From the NCBI GenBank assembly GCA_020846875.1, contig JADLDB010000092.1, positions 1-64,000 on the forward strand: 64,000 nucleotides of DNA. Direction: 5' to 3'. Shown here in pieces: positions 53,600 through 61,683 of this stretch. This DNA comes from Myxococcales bacterium. GTDB lineage: Bacteria > Myxococcota > Myxococcia > Myxococcales > Myxococcaceae. The notes under the pieces are model-generated. The model made no database searches, was not told the origin of the DNA, and worked only from the letters and a program-made list of their open reading frames with translations. Position 1 is the stretch's first letter. The number at the start of each line of letters is the position of its first letter. Made by a program: the position numbers and the translations under genes.

Positions 53600-55149
53600 G
53601 CGAGATGAACGCGAAGGCCCGGGCGCTGGTGCTCCGCGCGAAGGCGGCCACCACCCCGTCCACCGAGGACGCGCAGCGGGTGCTGGGCGCCCTGGCCGCG
53701 GCGCTGCCGGCCACCGCGCTGGGCGCCGCGGCGGGCGCGGTGTCGGCCGGTGGTGCCGCGCTGGCTTCAGGGGAGGCGACGGCAGGTGCGCTGACGTCTG
53801 GCGGTGCGGTGGTGTCGGGCGGAGGCGCGGCAGGTGCGGCGGCGTCCGGCGGCGCGGTGGGCGGTGCGCTGACGTCTGGTGGTGCGGTGGCGTCCGGCGG
53901 AGCGGCCGGTGCGGTGACGTCTGGCGGCGCGGTGGGCAGTACGCTCGCGTCCGGTGGAGTGGGTGGTGCGACGAGCGCGCTGGCGTCCAGCGGCGGGGCG
54001 GGCGGTGCGCTCGCGTCGGGTGGCGGCGCGGCTGCGTCCGGCGGCGCGGCGGGTGGTGCGGTGGCGTCCGGCGGAGCGGCTGCAGGTGCGGTGACGTCTG
54101 GCGGCGCGGCGGGCGGAGCGGTGATGTCCGGCGGAGGCGCGGCAGGTGCGGCGGCGTCTGGCGGCGCGGCGGGCGGAGCGGTGGTGTCCGGTGGAGGCGC
54201 GGCTGCGTCCGGCGGCGCGGCGGGTGGTGCGGTGGTGTCGGGCGGAGGCGCGGCGGCGTTTGGCGGCGCAGCGGGCGGTGCGGTGGTGTCGGGCGGAGGT
54301 GCGGCGGCGTTCGGCGGCGCGGCGGGCGGAGCGGTGGTGTCCGGCGGAGGCGCGGCGGGCGTGGTGACGGCTGGCGGCGCCGCAGCGGGCTCGGGCGCGG
54401 CGGCCTCGGGGGCCCTCGCGTCGGCGGGAGCCACCGCCGCCAAGCTGGGCGGCCTCAAGCTGGCTCTGGCCTTCGTCGCCGCCGCCGGGGCGGGCGTCCT
54501 CGGCACCGCCGCGGTGCAGACTCTCGCGACTCGTCCTTCGGCGGCTGACGAGACCGCGCAGGCGGCTCCTCCATCGCGGGTTGCCCCCACGGCTGCACCG
54601 CACCTCGACGCGCCTGGCCCGGAAGCGAGCACACCCGCACCGGCTGGCCCTCTTCCCTCCGTCCCGTCCGCGCCACCCGCGCCCACACCACGTCCCACCA
54701 ACCTCCCTTCCATTGCGCCGTTGCCGCGCGCCGCCGGGCCCTCCAGCCCCACGCCGTCCGCCATTGCGCAGCCTGCACCCGCGACGGACGAGGCCGGACT
54801 TGCGCCGCCGCCCACTCCGGAGGCAGCCGCGCTCGAGACGCCGGAGGTGCCGCCCGCCCCCGCCCGCGCCGCGCCGGACCCCTGCGACCTCGAGGCAGAG
54901 CTCCGCCTCGTCCGCGCCGTCCAGGCGAAGCTGGAGGCCGCCCCCGCCGAGTCACTGGCGCTGCTCGACGACTGGGCGCGCTCCTGCCCGCGAGGGGCGC
55001 TGACGGAAGAGCGGCTCGCGCTGCGGGCCCTGGCGCTGTGTGCGTCCGGGGCGAGACAGCAGGGCGCCACCGCGCTGCTGGAGCTGCGCGTCCGCTTCCC
55101 TGCCTCCCCTTCACTGGCACGCGTCGAAGGGGCCTGTGCACCGCCGTGA
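53596..55149 (+). CDS. Membrane protein with long Ala/Gly/Ser repeat, putative sigma regulator
   Basis: 517 residues from ATG 53596, overlapping the sigma stop (ATGA). The N-terminal 35 residues are helical (NAKARALVLRAKAATTPSTE), a possible sigma-binding region. Residues about 45-275 consist of SGG/AAG repeats, the last part being near-perfect 17-residue units (minisatellite at 54187-54339). One TM helix lies at about 290-315 (LALAFVAAAGAGVLGTAAV). A Pro-rich stretch follows, then a helical C-terminal domain with three Cys (DPCDLEAELRLVRAVQAKLE, SLALLDDWARSCPRG) that looks TPR-like. The position predicts an anti-sigma or accessory role; there is no recognisable zinc anti-sigma motif. Confidence 0.75.
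   Translation: MSEMNAKARALVLRAKAATTPSTEDAQRVLGALAAALPATALGAAAGAVSAGGAALASGEATAGALTSGGAVVSGGGAAGAAASGGAVGGALTSGGAVASGGAAGAVTSGGAVGSTLASGGVGGATSALASSGGAGGALASGGGAAASGGAAGGAVASGGAAAGAVTSGGAAGGAVMSGGGAAGAAASGGAAGGAVVSGGGAAASGGAAGGAVVSGGGAAAFGGAAGGAVVSGGGAAAFGGAAGGAVVSGGGAAGVVTAGGAAAGSGAAASGALASAGATAAKLGGLKLALAFVAAAGAGVLGTAAVQTLATRPSAADETAQAAPPSRVAPTAAPHLDAPGPEASTPAPAGPLPSVPSAPPAPTPRPTNLPSIAPLPRAAGPSSPTPSAIAQPAPATDEAGLAPPPTPEAAALETPEVPPAPARAAPDPCDLEAELRLVRAVQAKLEAAPAESLALLDDWARSCPRGALTEERLALRALALCASGARQQGATALLELRVRFPASPSLARVEGACAPP
54187..54339. repeat. 51-bp minisatellite in the sigma-partner gene
   Basis: Three 51-base units (54187-54237, 54238-54288, 54289-54339) encode SGGGAAAxGGAAGGAVV and differ at a few third positions. 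Degenerate copies extend back to about 53760. In-frame unit size means copy-number change would not break the gene. Confidence 0.85.
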
Positions 55150-55199
55150 CGGATTCGCGGACGGCTGGCCACTCACCGCGGACCACCAGGGAGGCCTTC

Positions 55200-57119
55200 A
55201 TGTACCGAGTCGCTGTCGTCTGCGCCGCCGTCGCCCTCGCCGCGTGCTTCACCGACGTCAACGTCGGCACCACCAAGTCCTGCAAGGAGGAGTTGAGTTC
55301 CCGCCCCTGCAACGACACGTCGGCCCCGCCCGCGGTGGATTGGGGGAGCTGCGGCAGCGACGGCGTGTGCACCTGCATCCCCGGCGCAGTCTTGGGCACC
55401 AACGGCCGCTGTCACCCCGCGCCCGCCGCGTCCTGTGACGCCAGCATCTGTCTCAACCCCTCGCCGAGTTGCACGCCGGGCCGCGACCAGGAGTGCAACG
55501 AGGACCTGGCGATGAGCGCCCTCGCCGGCGACTGCGGCCCCGACGGGCGCTGCACCTGTGGCGCAGGCTTCGAGACGGGCCCCGACGGGCGCTGCCGTCC
55601 CCAGGGCTCGCTCTGCCGCGCCGACGCCGGAGGCCTGCCCACCTTCGCCGACGGAGGCGCGCCGGCGGCCGCAGGCAGTTGCGAAGGCGTCAGCTGCGCC
55701 TTCGCAGGCGCCTGCAGCGCCGATGACGCCGGGGTGGTGAGTTGCACGTCTACGGCCCCGGTGGCGGGCTGCTTCCCCGCGCCCTCCTGTGGCGTCGTCG
55801 AGTGTGGCGCGGGCTGCCGCTGCCTCGACGCCGACGCGGGCGCGTGCACCTGCCCCCCGCCGGACCGCTGCGCGCCGGGCATGGACTCCACCTGCAACGA
55901 CGAGGTGATGGCGGGCACCGCGGGCAGGTGCTCCCGGCCGGACGGCGGCCAGGCGGTGTGCACCTGTGACGACGGCTTCGCCCTCAACCCGGCGACGAGT
56001 CTGTGTCGCCAGGCCTTCGTCAGCCAGCCGCTGGAGAGTGGCCCGGTCGGCTCCCTGGCGGTGGCCGCCGCGCCCGCGCAGGGGAAGGTGGGCGTGGCGT
56101 ACCTGGTGGCCAACGCACTGGACGCGGGCTTTGAGGTCCGCTACCGCGAAGTGACGGCGAGCGGCGTGGGCGCCTCGCAGCCGGTGGACACCGTGGCCCT
56201 GGACTTCGGCGTGGCGCTGGCCTTCGACTCGGCTGGCGAGCCGAAGGTGGCGTACCTGGGCGGCGGCAACGACGGGAGCCTCTTCTGGCCCAACTCCGAC
56301 GCGGTAATGGCCTCGCGGGTGGGCGGCAACTTCGTCAGGCAGGTGGTGGCCACCCAGGGAAACCAGACTGTCTGCGGCAACCCCGTGTCCGACCGAGGCT
56401 TCCTCGTCGGTGTGCACCCGGCCCTCGGCGTGGAAGGCGCCACCACGTACTTCTCCTGGCGCGACGTGCACGACGGGCAGTTCCCCCAGCAGGACTTCGC
56501 CGCCGCTGACGTGGAGGCCGCGGTGGCCACCGGCAGCGGCGCCACCTTCGAGTGTGTGAAGGCCGGGGGCAACGACAAGGGGGCCTGGGGGGCTCACGGG
56601 CGCATGGCGATGGCCGGTGGCCAGCCTGCGCTGGTGTTCGACGCGCTGCCGGGCGCCGTCTCGGGCACGGGGCAGAATGTGTCCTTCACCCGGCGCAGCG
56701 CCGCCGGCACCTGGTCGGCGCTGCGCACCTTCACCGCCGGGCAGGTGGAGGGCGGCCCTTCGCTCGCGTACGACGCCACCACCGGCTTCGTCGTCGCCTG
56801 GCAGGACGGCCCCAGCGTGGTGGCCGTCTCCTCGGCGGACGGCACGACATGGGGCACGCCTGCGCCGGTGGCCACGGGCCTTCCTGGCACCGGCCCCGAC
56901 GTGGCGATGCACCCGACGACGCGCCTGCCGTCGCTGGCAGTGGAGACCGCGGGGGGGCTGCGCGTCTTCACCGCTGCGCCGGGCCTGGCGGGGTGGACGG
57001 GGCAGACGGTGACGGTGGACACCGGGCTGCGGCCAAAGCTGGCCTACCTGCCGGACGGGAAGCGCGTCCTCGCCTGGGTGGACGCCACCGGCGCGTTGCG
57101 CCTGAGCGTCGAGCGCTGA
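55200..57119 (+). CDS. Cys-rich EGF-like / propeller lipoprotein
   Basis: 639 residues from ATG 55200 with GGGAGG upstream. The lipobox is LAAC (C16). Residues about 25-290 contain some 30 Cys in EGF-like or laminin-like modules (GSDGVCTCIPGAVLG, GPDGRCTCGAGFETG, DGGQAVCTCDDGFALN). From about 300 the protein is a beta-propeller-like region (GKVGVAYLVANALDAGFEV, GEPKVAYLGGGNDG, RSAAGTWSALRTF, KLAYLPDGKRVLAWV). It resembles the plan of 9951-12176 but in the order Cys-rich then propeller. It is likely a surface adhesin or binding protein. It converges with the helical repeat gene. Confidence 0.85.
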   Translation: MYRVAVVCAAVALAACFTDVNVGTTKSCKEELSSRPCNDTSAPPAVDWGSCGSDGVCTCIPGAVLGTNGRCHPAPAASCDASICLNPSPSCTPGRDQECNEDLAMSALAGDCGPDGRCTCGAGFETGPDGRCRPQGSLCRADAGGLPTFADGGAPAAAGSCEGVSCAFAGACSADDAGVVSCTSTAPVAGCFPAPSCGVVECGAGCRCLDADAGACTCPPPDRCAPGMDSTCNDEVMAGTAGRCSRPDGGQAVCTCDDGFALNPATSLCRQAFVSQPLESGPVGSLAVAAAPAQGKVGVAYLVANALDAGFEVRYREVTASGVGASQPVDTVALDFGVALAFDSAGEPKVAYLGGGNDGSLFWPNSDAVMASRVGGNFVRQVVATQGNQTVCGNPVSDRGFLVGVHPALGVEGATTYFSWRDVHDGQFPQQDFAAADVEAAVATGSGATFECVKAGGNDKGAWGAHGRMAMAGGQPALVFDALPGAVSGTGQNVSFTRRSAAGTWSALRTFTAGQVEGGPSLAYDATTGFVVAWQDGPSVVAVSSADGTTWGTPAPVATGLPGTGPDVAMHPTTRLPSLAVETAGGLRVFTAAPGLAGWTGQTVTVDTGLRPKLAYLPDGKRVLAWVDATGALRLSVER

Positions 57120-57174
57120 CGAGGCGAAAGGGACGCACCACCGCCGCTGGCCGTGGCTGCGCCGGGGGGTGAGG

Positions 57175-58473
57175 TCAGGCCGCTTTGAGGGCCTCCGCGA
57201 CGAGGCGCTTGAGCAACTCAGTGACGTCGCTGCGGATGTGCTGCATCGCGTCCCGGGCCTTCACCGGGTCCCGGTCGAAGCCGGTGGTGGCTTCGTGGTA
57301 GCGCTCGAGGTTCTTCAGGAGGTCCGCCACCAGCGACTCGAGGCTCTGCTCGGCCGGCTTCGGCGCCGGCGCCGACGGGCCTTCCACCTGGCGCCGGTGC
57401 TGCTCCGCGGTGATGATGTCCAGGCTCTCGAGCTTCTTCGCGAAGTCCGGGCTGCTGCGGTTGAGGCCCTGGCGGAGCTCGTCGGCGGCCTTCTGCAGCT
57501 CGGCGTCGCCCGCCCGCGCGGCCCACCTGCCCAGCCCGTGCACCTCGGCCTCGCGCCGGGTCAGCGCGCCTTCCAGCACCCCCAGCTTGCGCATGAGGTT
57601 GGCCTGCGCGACGGGGTCCTTGCCTTCGAGTTGCTTGAGCTGCCCCTTGAGGCGGGCGATGTCGGCCTGCAGTTGGCCGGAGCTCTTCTGCGCGGCAGCC
57701 TTCTGGAAGACGACCAGCTCCTCGTGGCTGATGGGCTTCGTCTGCGGCGTCCGGCTGCGCTCGACGTGCCCGAGGATGTCGAGCTTCTTCTGCGCGTTGG
57801 CCGCGGCGACGGGGTCGCGGTGCGCGCCGGTGGTGGCGTCACGCAGCTCTCCCAGCACCTTCGCCTTCTCCTGGCGCAGCTGCGCGTCCGTCATCCTCGA
57901 GGCCTTCACCGAGTAGCCGACCTGCTCGAAGATGCCCATCGGCTTGGTGGGCACCGCGCGGGGCAGCGCGCCCTGCAGCTTGTCCTTGAAGCGGCCGATG
58001 GTCTCCTGGCCGAGGATTTCCAGCTTCGCCTTGGCGTCGGCGGCCTTCGTCGGGTCCTGGTCGAGGCCGGAGGTGGCCTCCTGGTAGCGCTCGAGCTGCC
58101 TCGCGCGCTCCAGCGACAGTTGCTGGTCGCTCATCGAGTGCGCCTGCCGCGCGTAGGCGGGGTTGGGCGACTTGGAGAAGTCCGCGCGCGTCTTCTGCTC
58201 TTCGCGCACCTCTCCGAGTTGGGCGCGCGCGCGGGCCGCCACCGACGGGTTTTTGTTCGGGCCGCTGGACGCGTCGGCGATGACGGCCTGCAGGCGCTTG
58301 CCTTCCGCGGCGAGTTGCTGGTCATTCATGCCGCGCAGCTGCGACTTGTAGCCGGAGTGCGTCCCAAAGACGTCCTGCAGGCCTTTGATGGCCGAAGCCA
58401 GCGATGGGGCGGCAGGCCTGGTGGCCGGCTGGGCGATGCGGGGCAACACGACGGAGTTCAGTCGGACAGTCAT
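57175..58473 (-). CDS. Helical-repeat protein with basic N-terminal leader, function unknown
   Basis: 432 residues from ATG 58473, with AGAGGAAA upstream. Leader about 1-35 (VLPRIAQPATRPAAPSL) without a signal peptide. Then five or six units of about 65-75 residues, each a helix pair with a conserved turn: ASSGPNKNP, ATSGLDQDP, ATTGAHRDP, LEGKDP and ATTGFDRDP, preceded by MxDxQLxxE (MNDQQLAAEG, MSDQQLSLER, MTDAQLRQEK). The turn may bind calcium or form a stacked solenoid. No catalytic motif. Same leader style as 43786-44907. It diverges from the FHA/AAA+ gene over 179 bp. Confidence 0.78.
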   Translation of the reverse strand: MTVRLNSVVLPRIAQPATRPAAPSLASAIKGLQDVFGTHSGYKSQLRGMNDQQLAAEGKRLQAVIADASSGPNKNPSVAARARAQLGEVREEQKTRADFSKSPNPAYARQAHSMSDQQLSLERARQLERYQEATSGLDQDPTKAADAKAKLEILGQETIGRFKDKLQGALPRAVPTKPMGIFEQVGYSVKASRMTDAQLRQEKAKVLGELRDATTGAHRDPVAAANAQKKLDILGHVERSRTPQTKPISHEELVVFQKAAAQKSSGQLQADIARLKGQLKQLEGKDPVAQANLMRKLGVLEGALTRREAEVHGLGRWAARAGDAELQKAADELRQGLNRSSPDFAKKLESLDIITAEQHRRQVEGPSAPAPKPAEQSLESLVADLLKNLERYHEATTGFDRDPVKARDAMQHIRSDVTELLKRLVAEALKAA

Positions 58474-58652
58474 GGCGGTTTTCCTCTGGGTAGTGCCTCG
58501 GAGTGAGGCTTCGAGGAGTTCTCGCTTCACGAGAGACCACGGTCCTTCAGGCGACCGGACGCGCAGCGTGGCCTTGCGCACCTCGGACTACCGGGGTTTG
58601 TTGCCTGCGAGTCCCTGCCCCCGGGGTGGTTGTTGCCTGGGGGACCACAACC

Positions 58653-59954
58653 ATGAGCGGCACGTTCAAGCGAAGGACGCACTCCACCCTGAAGCTGCGG
58701 CGCTACGAGCTGCCGAGCTTCCGTCACTTCACCCTGACGCGCTGCGACGGCCTGGCCGGGGCCGTCACCATCAACACCGGCAGCGCGCAGGTGGGCAGCA
58801 GCGCGCTCAACGAGGTGCAGGTGGACGAGCCGACGGTGTCGCGCTTCCACTGTGAGGTGGGGGTGGGGCCCGGCGGCGCGTGGGTGAAGGACCTGGGCAG
58901 CGCCAACGGCACCGAGGTGGACGGCGTGCGCGTGAAGGAGGCGCACCTGAAGGACGGGTGCGTGCTGACGCTGGGGCAGGTGGCGCTGCGCTTCTCGCTG
59001 TCGGGGGACGTGTCACCCCGGCCGCAGTCCAGCGAGGAGGCCTTCGGTCCGCTGCTGGGCGCCGGCGCGGTGATGCGCGCCTGCTTCGCCCAACTGGAGC
59101 GCGCCGCCGAGACGAGCCGCCCGGTGTTGCTGGAAGGCGAGACGGGCACCGGGAAGTCGGCCGCGGCCGAGGCCATCCACGACGCGAGCGCGCGCAAGGA
59201 CGAGCCTTTCCTGACGGTGGACTGCGCTGCGCTCACCCCCGGCGACCTCGAAGCAATGCTGTTCGGCCGCGACAGCCCGCGCCGGCTGTCCGTCTTCGAG
59301 GAGGCGCGCGAGGGCGCGGTGCTGCTCGACGAGGTGGGCGAGTTGTCGGCCGAGCACCAGAACCGCCTCACCACGGTGCTGGAGCGCGGCGAGCTGCGAC
59401 GGCCAGGCGGCGGCGCCTCGGTACTGCTGCGCTGCCGGCTCCTCGCCACCAGCCGCGTCGACTTGCGGCAGCGGGTGAACGAGACGCGCTTCCGCAACAA
59501 CCTCTTCTTCCGTCTCGCCGTCGTCCGCGTGGTGATGCCGCCCCTGCGCCAGCACCCCGAGGACATCCCCGTGTTGGTGGACGACTACCTCGAGGCGAAG
59601 GCGCTGACGGAAGAAGAGGCCGCGCCCCTGCGCACCGATGAATTCCAGCAGCGGCTGCAGGCTTCGAGTTGGCAGGGGAACGTGCGCGAGCTGCACAACC
59701 ACCTGGAGCGCTGCCTGGTGATGGGCGCGGCGCTGCCGCTGCACGACACGGTCCCGCCCAGCAGGGCCGGCCACGTCAACCCGCGGCGGAGCTGGGCCGA
59801 GGCCCGGCGGCTGGCCCTGGAGCAGTTCGAGCGCGACTACCTGGAGGCGCTCTTGAGGCTGCACCGCGGCAAGGTGGCCGAGGCGGCGAAGGCAGCCGAG
59901 GTGGACCGGGTGTACGTGTACAAGCTGCTCAAGAAGTACGGCTTGAAGAGCTGA
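58653..59954 (+). CDS. FHA-domain AAA+ transcriptional regulator lacking the GAFTGA loop
   Basis: 433 residues from ATG 58653. FHA domain at about 38-112 (AQVGSSALNEVQVDEPTVSR, FHCEVGV, LGSANGTEVDGVRV), which binds phosphothreonine. Then the AAA+ domain of sigma-54 activators: Walker A GETGTGKS (162-169), Walker B VLLDEVGEL (D226, E227), arginine region RVNETRFRNNLFFRL and DIPVLVDDYL. Between LFGRDSP and LSVFEEAREG the GAFTGA loop, which contacts sigma-54, is missing altogether. A Fis-like HTH (VAEAAKAAEVDRVYVYKLLK) ends the protein. It is likely a regulator acting without sigma-54, perhaps with the kinases in this window. Confidence 0.9.
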   Translation: MSGTFKRRTHSTLKLRRYELPSFRHFTLTRCDGLAGAVTINTGSAQVGSSALNEVQVDEPTVSRFHCEVGVGPGGAWVKDLGSANGTEVDGVRVKEAHLKDGCVLTLGQVALRFSLSGDVSPRPQSSEEAFGPLLGAGAVMRACFAQLERAAETSRPVLLEGETGTGKSAAAEAIHDASARKDEPFLTVDCAALTPGDLEAMLFGRDSPRRLSVFEEAREGAVLLDEVGELSAEHQNRLTTVLERGELRRPGGGASVLLRCRLLATSRVDLRQRVNETRFRNNLFFRLAVVRVVMPPLRQHPEDIPVLVDDYLEAKALTEEEAAPLRTDEFQQRLQASSWQGNVRELHNHLERCLVMGAALPLHDTVPPSRAGHVNPRRSWAEARRLALEQFERDYLEALLRLHRGKVAEAAKAAEVDRVYVYKLLKKYGLKS

Positions 59955-59972
59955 CGTCCCCGGAGGCGAGCT

Positions 59973-60791
59973 TCAGCTCGCGGCGCGTTTGCGGGCGACG
60001 ACGATGACGCCGCACATCTTCGACTCGTACTTCCTGAAGACAGAGCGCATCTCGAGGACGCGGCGCCGCGCCGCCGGAGAGCGCAGCACGTTGAAGGTGA
60101 TGCGCAGCACGCCCAGCACGCCCTCGTCCTGAAGGAGCCGGCCGAGCTGCAATAGGTGCATCGGCGCGGTCTGCGTCGAGATGACCTCGAAGCCTCCGGC
60201 CTCGAGCGCCTGGCGCCACTCGCTGACGGTGAGGGGCCTGGCCCCGATGTGGATGGACCGCGAGAGCGCCTCCTGAATCTCCGCCTTGTCCGCCTCGGGC
60301 AGGTCGTCGGGCAGAAGCCCGAGCTCATGAATCCCGTAGCGCCCGCCGTCCTTCAGCACCCGGAACGCCTCGCCGATGATGGTCGCCTTCTGCTCGGCGG
60401 TGTTCATCGTCAACATCGCCTCGCCGAAGATGACGTCGGCGCTGGCGCCGTCGAGGCCGGTCTTCGATGCGACGCCCTGCCGGCACTCATCACGGCCCTG
60501 GCGCAAGAATCGCCGCGTGGCCCGCACGGCCACCTCGTCGCGCTCGACGCCCGTGTACGAGGCGGGGTTCATCGCCAGCACCAGCCGCAGCGTGGTGCCC
60601 AGCCCGGGCGCCAACTCGACCACCCTGTCCCCGGACGAAACCGCCAGGCGCGACAGCATCGCCCGCGTCAGCTCGAGTCCACCGGGCCGCAACACCCGCT
60701 TCCCCAGCCGCGCCAGCAGCCAATGCCCCGGCATCCGACTGACGTCCAGGTTGGCGCCAGGCAACTCGACGGTACTCGCTGCCGTGCTCAT
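59973..60791 (-). CDS. SAM-dependent methyltransferase
   Basis: 272 residues from ATG 60791 with AGGAG six bases upstream. Motif I is VVELAPGLGTTLRLVL (SAM pocket), then YTGVERDEVAVRATRRFL (acidic residue for the ribose), ADVIFGEAMLTMNTAEQKAT and AFRVLKDGGRYGIHELGLL, as in small-molecule/ubiquinone-type class I enzymes. The C-terminal part (LRITFNVLRSPAARRRVLEM, YESKMCGVIVVARKR) is an added helical region. The substrate is unknown. A Fur-like site lies 20-36 bases upstream of the start, so it may respond to iron. Confidence 0.9.
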   Translation of the reverse strand: MSTAASTVELPGANLDVSRMPGHWLLARLGKRVLRPGGLELTRAMLSRLAVSSGDRVVELAPGLGTTLRLVLAMNPASYTGVERDEVAVRATRRFLRQGRDECRQGVASKTGLDGASADVIFGEAMLTMNTAEQKATIIGEAFRVLKDGGRYGIHELGLLPDDLPEADKAEIQEALSRSIHIGARPLTVSEWRQALEAGGFEVISTQTAPMHLLQLGRLLQDEGVLGVLRITFNVLRSPAARRRVLEMRSVFRKYESKMCGVIVVARKRAAS

Positions 60792-60810
60792 GAGGGCTCC
60801 TGGGTTGATT

Positions 60811-60827
60811 TTGAGAACCACTCGCAG
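60811..60827. promoter_or_regulatory. Weak Fur-like operator upstream of the methyltransferase gene
   Basis: TTGAGAACCACTCGCAG keeps TTGAGAA and agrees with 12 of 17 positions of TTGAGAATGATTCTCAA. It lies in the 110-bp divergent region between the methyltransferase (minus) and hemolysin-III (plus) genes. Its similarity to the stronger site at 31792-31808 is limited to the half-site. Confidence 0.3.
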
Positions 60828-60901
60828 GATGAGCCGACACGCCCTCCTTGTCAAGCGCGTCGTTGCAAGGGCGTGACACGACGAGACGTACGCTGACTCC
60901 C

Positions 60902-61555
60902 ATGTCCGCGGACGAAGCAGAGAAGGTGAAGCCGAGGCTGCGGGGCGTGTCGCACCAGGTGGCCTTCTTCTTCGCGCTCGCCGCGGGGGTGCCGCTGGTG
61001 GCGCTGGCGCCCGGGCCGAGGGAGGCGTGGGCGGCGCTCGTCTACGCGCTCTCGCTGGCTGGCATGTACGGCATCAGCGCGCTGTACCACCGGAGGTGGT
61101 GGTCGCTGCCCGCGCGGCGGCGCATGCGCAGGCTCGACCACGCCTGCATCTTCCTGCTCATCGCCGGCACCTACACGCCCGTCTGCGTCGTCGGGCTGCC
61201 CGGGCCAATGGGACGCGCGCTGCTCGCGGTGGTGTGGGGCGGCGCGACGCTGGGGTTGCTGCACGCGCTCTTCTTTGTCAACGCGTTCCGCTCGCTCAAC
61301 GTGGTGCTCTACGTGGTGCTGGGCTGCGCGGTGGCGCCCCTGCTTCCGGCCACCGTCGAGGCGCTGGGTGCGGGGCGCACGTCACTGCTGGTCGCGGGGG
61401 GCGTCGTCTACATCACCGGGGCCGTCGTCTACGCGCGCCGTCGGCCCAACCCGAACCCGGCTGTCTTCGGTTACCACGAGGTCTTCCACCTGATGGTCAT
61501 CGCCGCCAGCGCGCTGCACTTCGCGTCCGTCTTCGACCTCGTCGTGAGCCTCTAG
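60902..61555 (+). CDS. Hemolysin III / TrhA-family membrane protein
   Basis: 217 residues from ATG 60902. Seven hydrophobic helices with the family's metal-site residues: SALYHRRWW (His), RRLDHACIFLLIAGTYTPV (Asp/His) and YHEVFHLMVIAASALHF (three His). Same fold as adiponectin/PAQR receptors, suggesting a zinc-dependent lipid-modifying (ceramidase-like) activity or membrane-stress role; it is not proven to be a toxin. Gene stands alone. It faces the methyltransferase and shares its upstream region. Confidence 0.94.
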   Translation: MSADEAEKVKPRLRGVSHQVAFFFALAAGVPLVALAPGPREAWAALVYALSLAGMYGISALYHRRWWSLPARRRMRRLDHACIFLLIAGTYTPVCVVGLPGPMGRALLAVVWGGATLGLLHALFFVNAFRSLNVVLYVVLGCAVAPLLPATVEALGAGRTSLLVAGGVVYITGAVVYARRRPNPNPAVFGYHEVFHLMVIAASALHFASVFDLVVSL

Positions 61556-61587
61556 CGGGAGCGGGCGAACACGGAAGTAACCTCCCG

Positions 61588-61604
61588 GTTCACACGCGGT
61601 GAAC
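61588..61604. promoter_or_regulatory. Perfect 6-bp dyad before the subtilase gene
   Basis: GTTCACACGCGGTGAAC has 6-base perfect arms (GTTCAC/GTGAAC) and a 5-base spacer, 80 bases before ATG 61684 and 33 after the hemolysin-III stop. It is followed by GGGCCATTCACAGG, so a third half-site may exist. It could be an operator or, with no T-run, a weak hairpin. Confidence 0.35.
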
Positions 61605-61683
61605 GGGCCATTCACAGGCGCAGGCGGCAGGGGCCTCGTTCCGGCGGCTTCGGGCTGGCGCAGGCCTTGCCTTGCGGAGGCTC

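Noticed and set aside
54187-54339. 51-bp repeats as a mobile element or CRISPR
   Set aside because: Direct tandem units in frame within one gene, no spacers, no terminal inverted repeats.
58565-58650. Possible sigma-54 promoter before the FHA/AAA+ gene (TTGTTGCCTG, TGGCCTTGCG)
   Set aside because: GG and GC elements are not 10 bases apart in any register, so the -24/-12 spacing fails.
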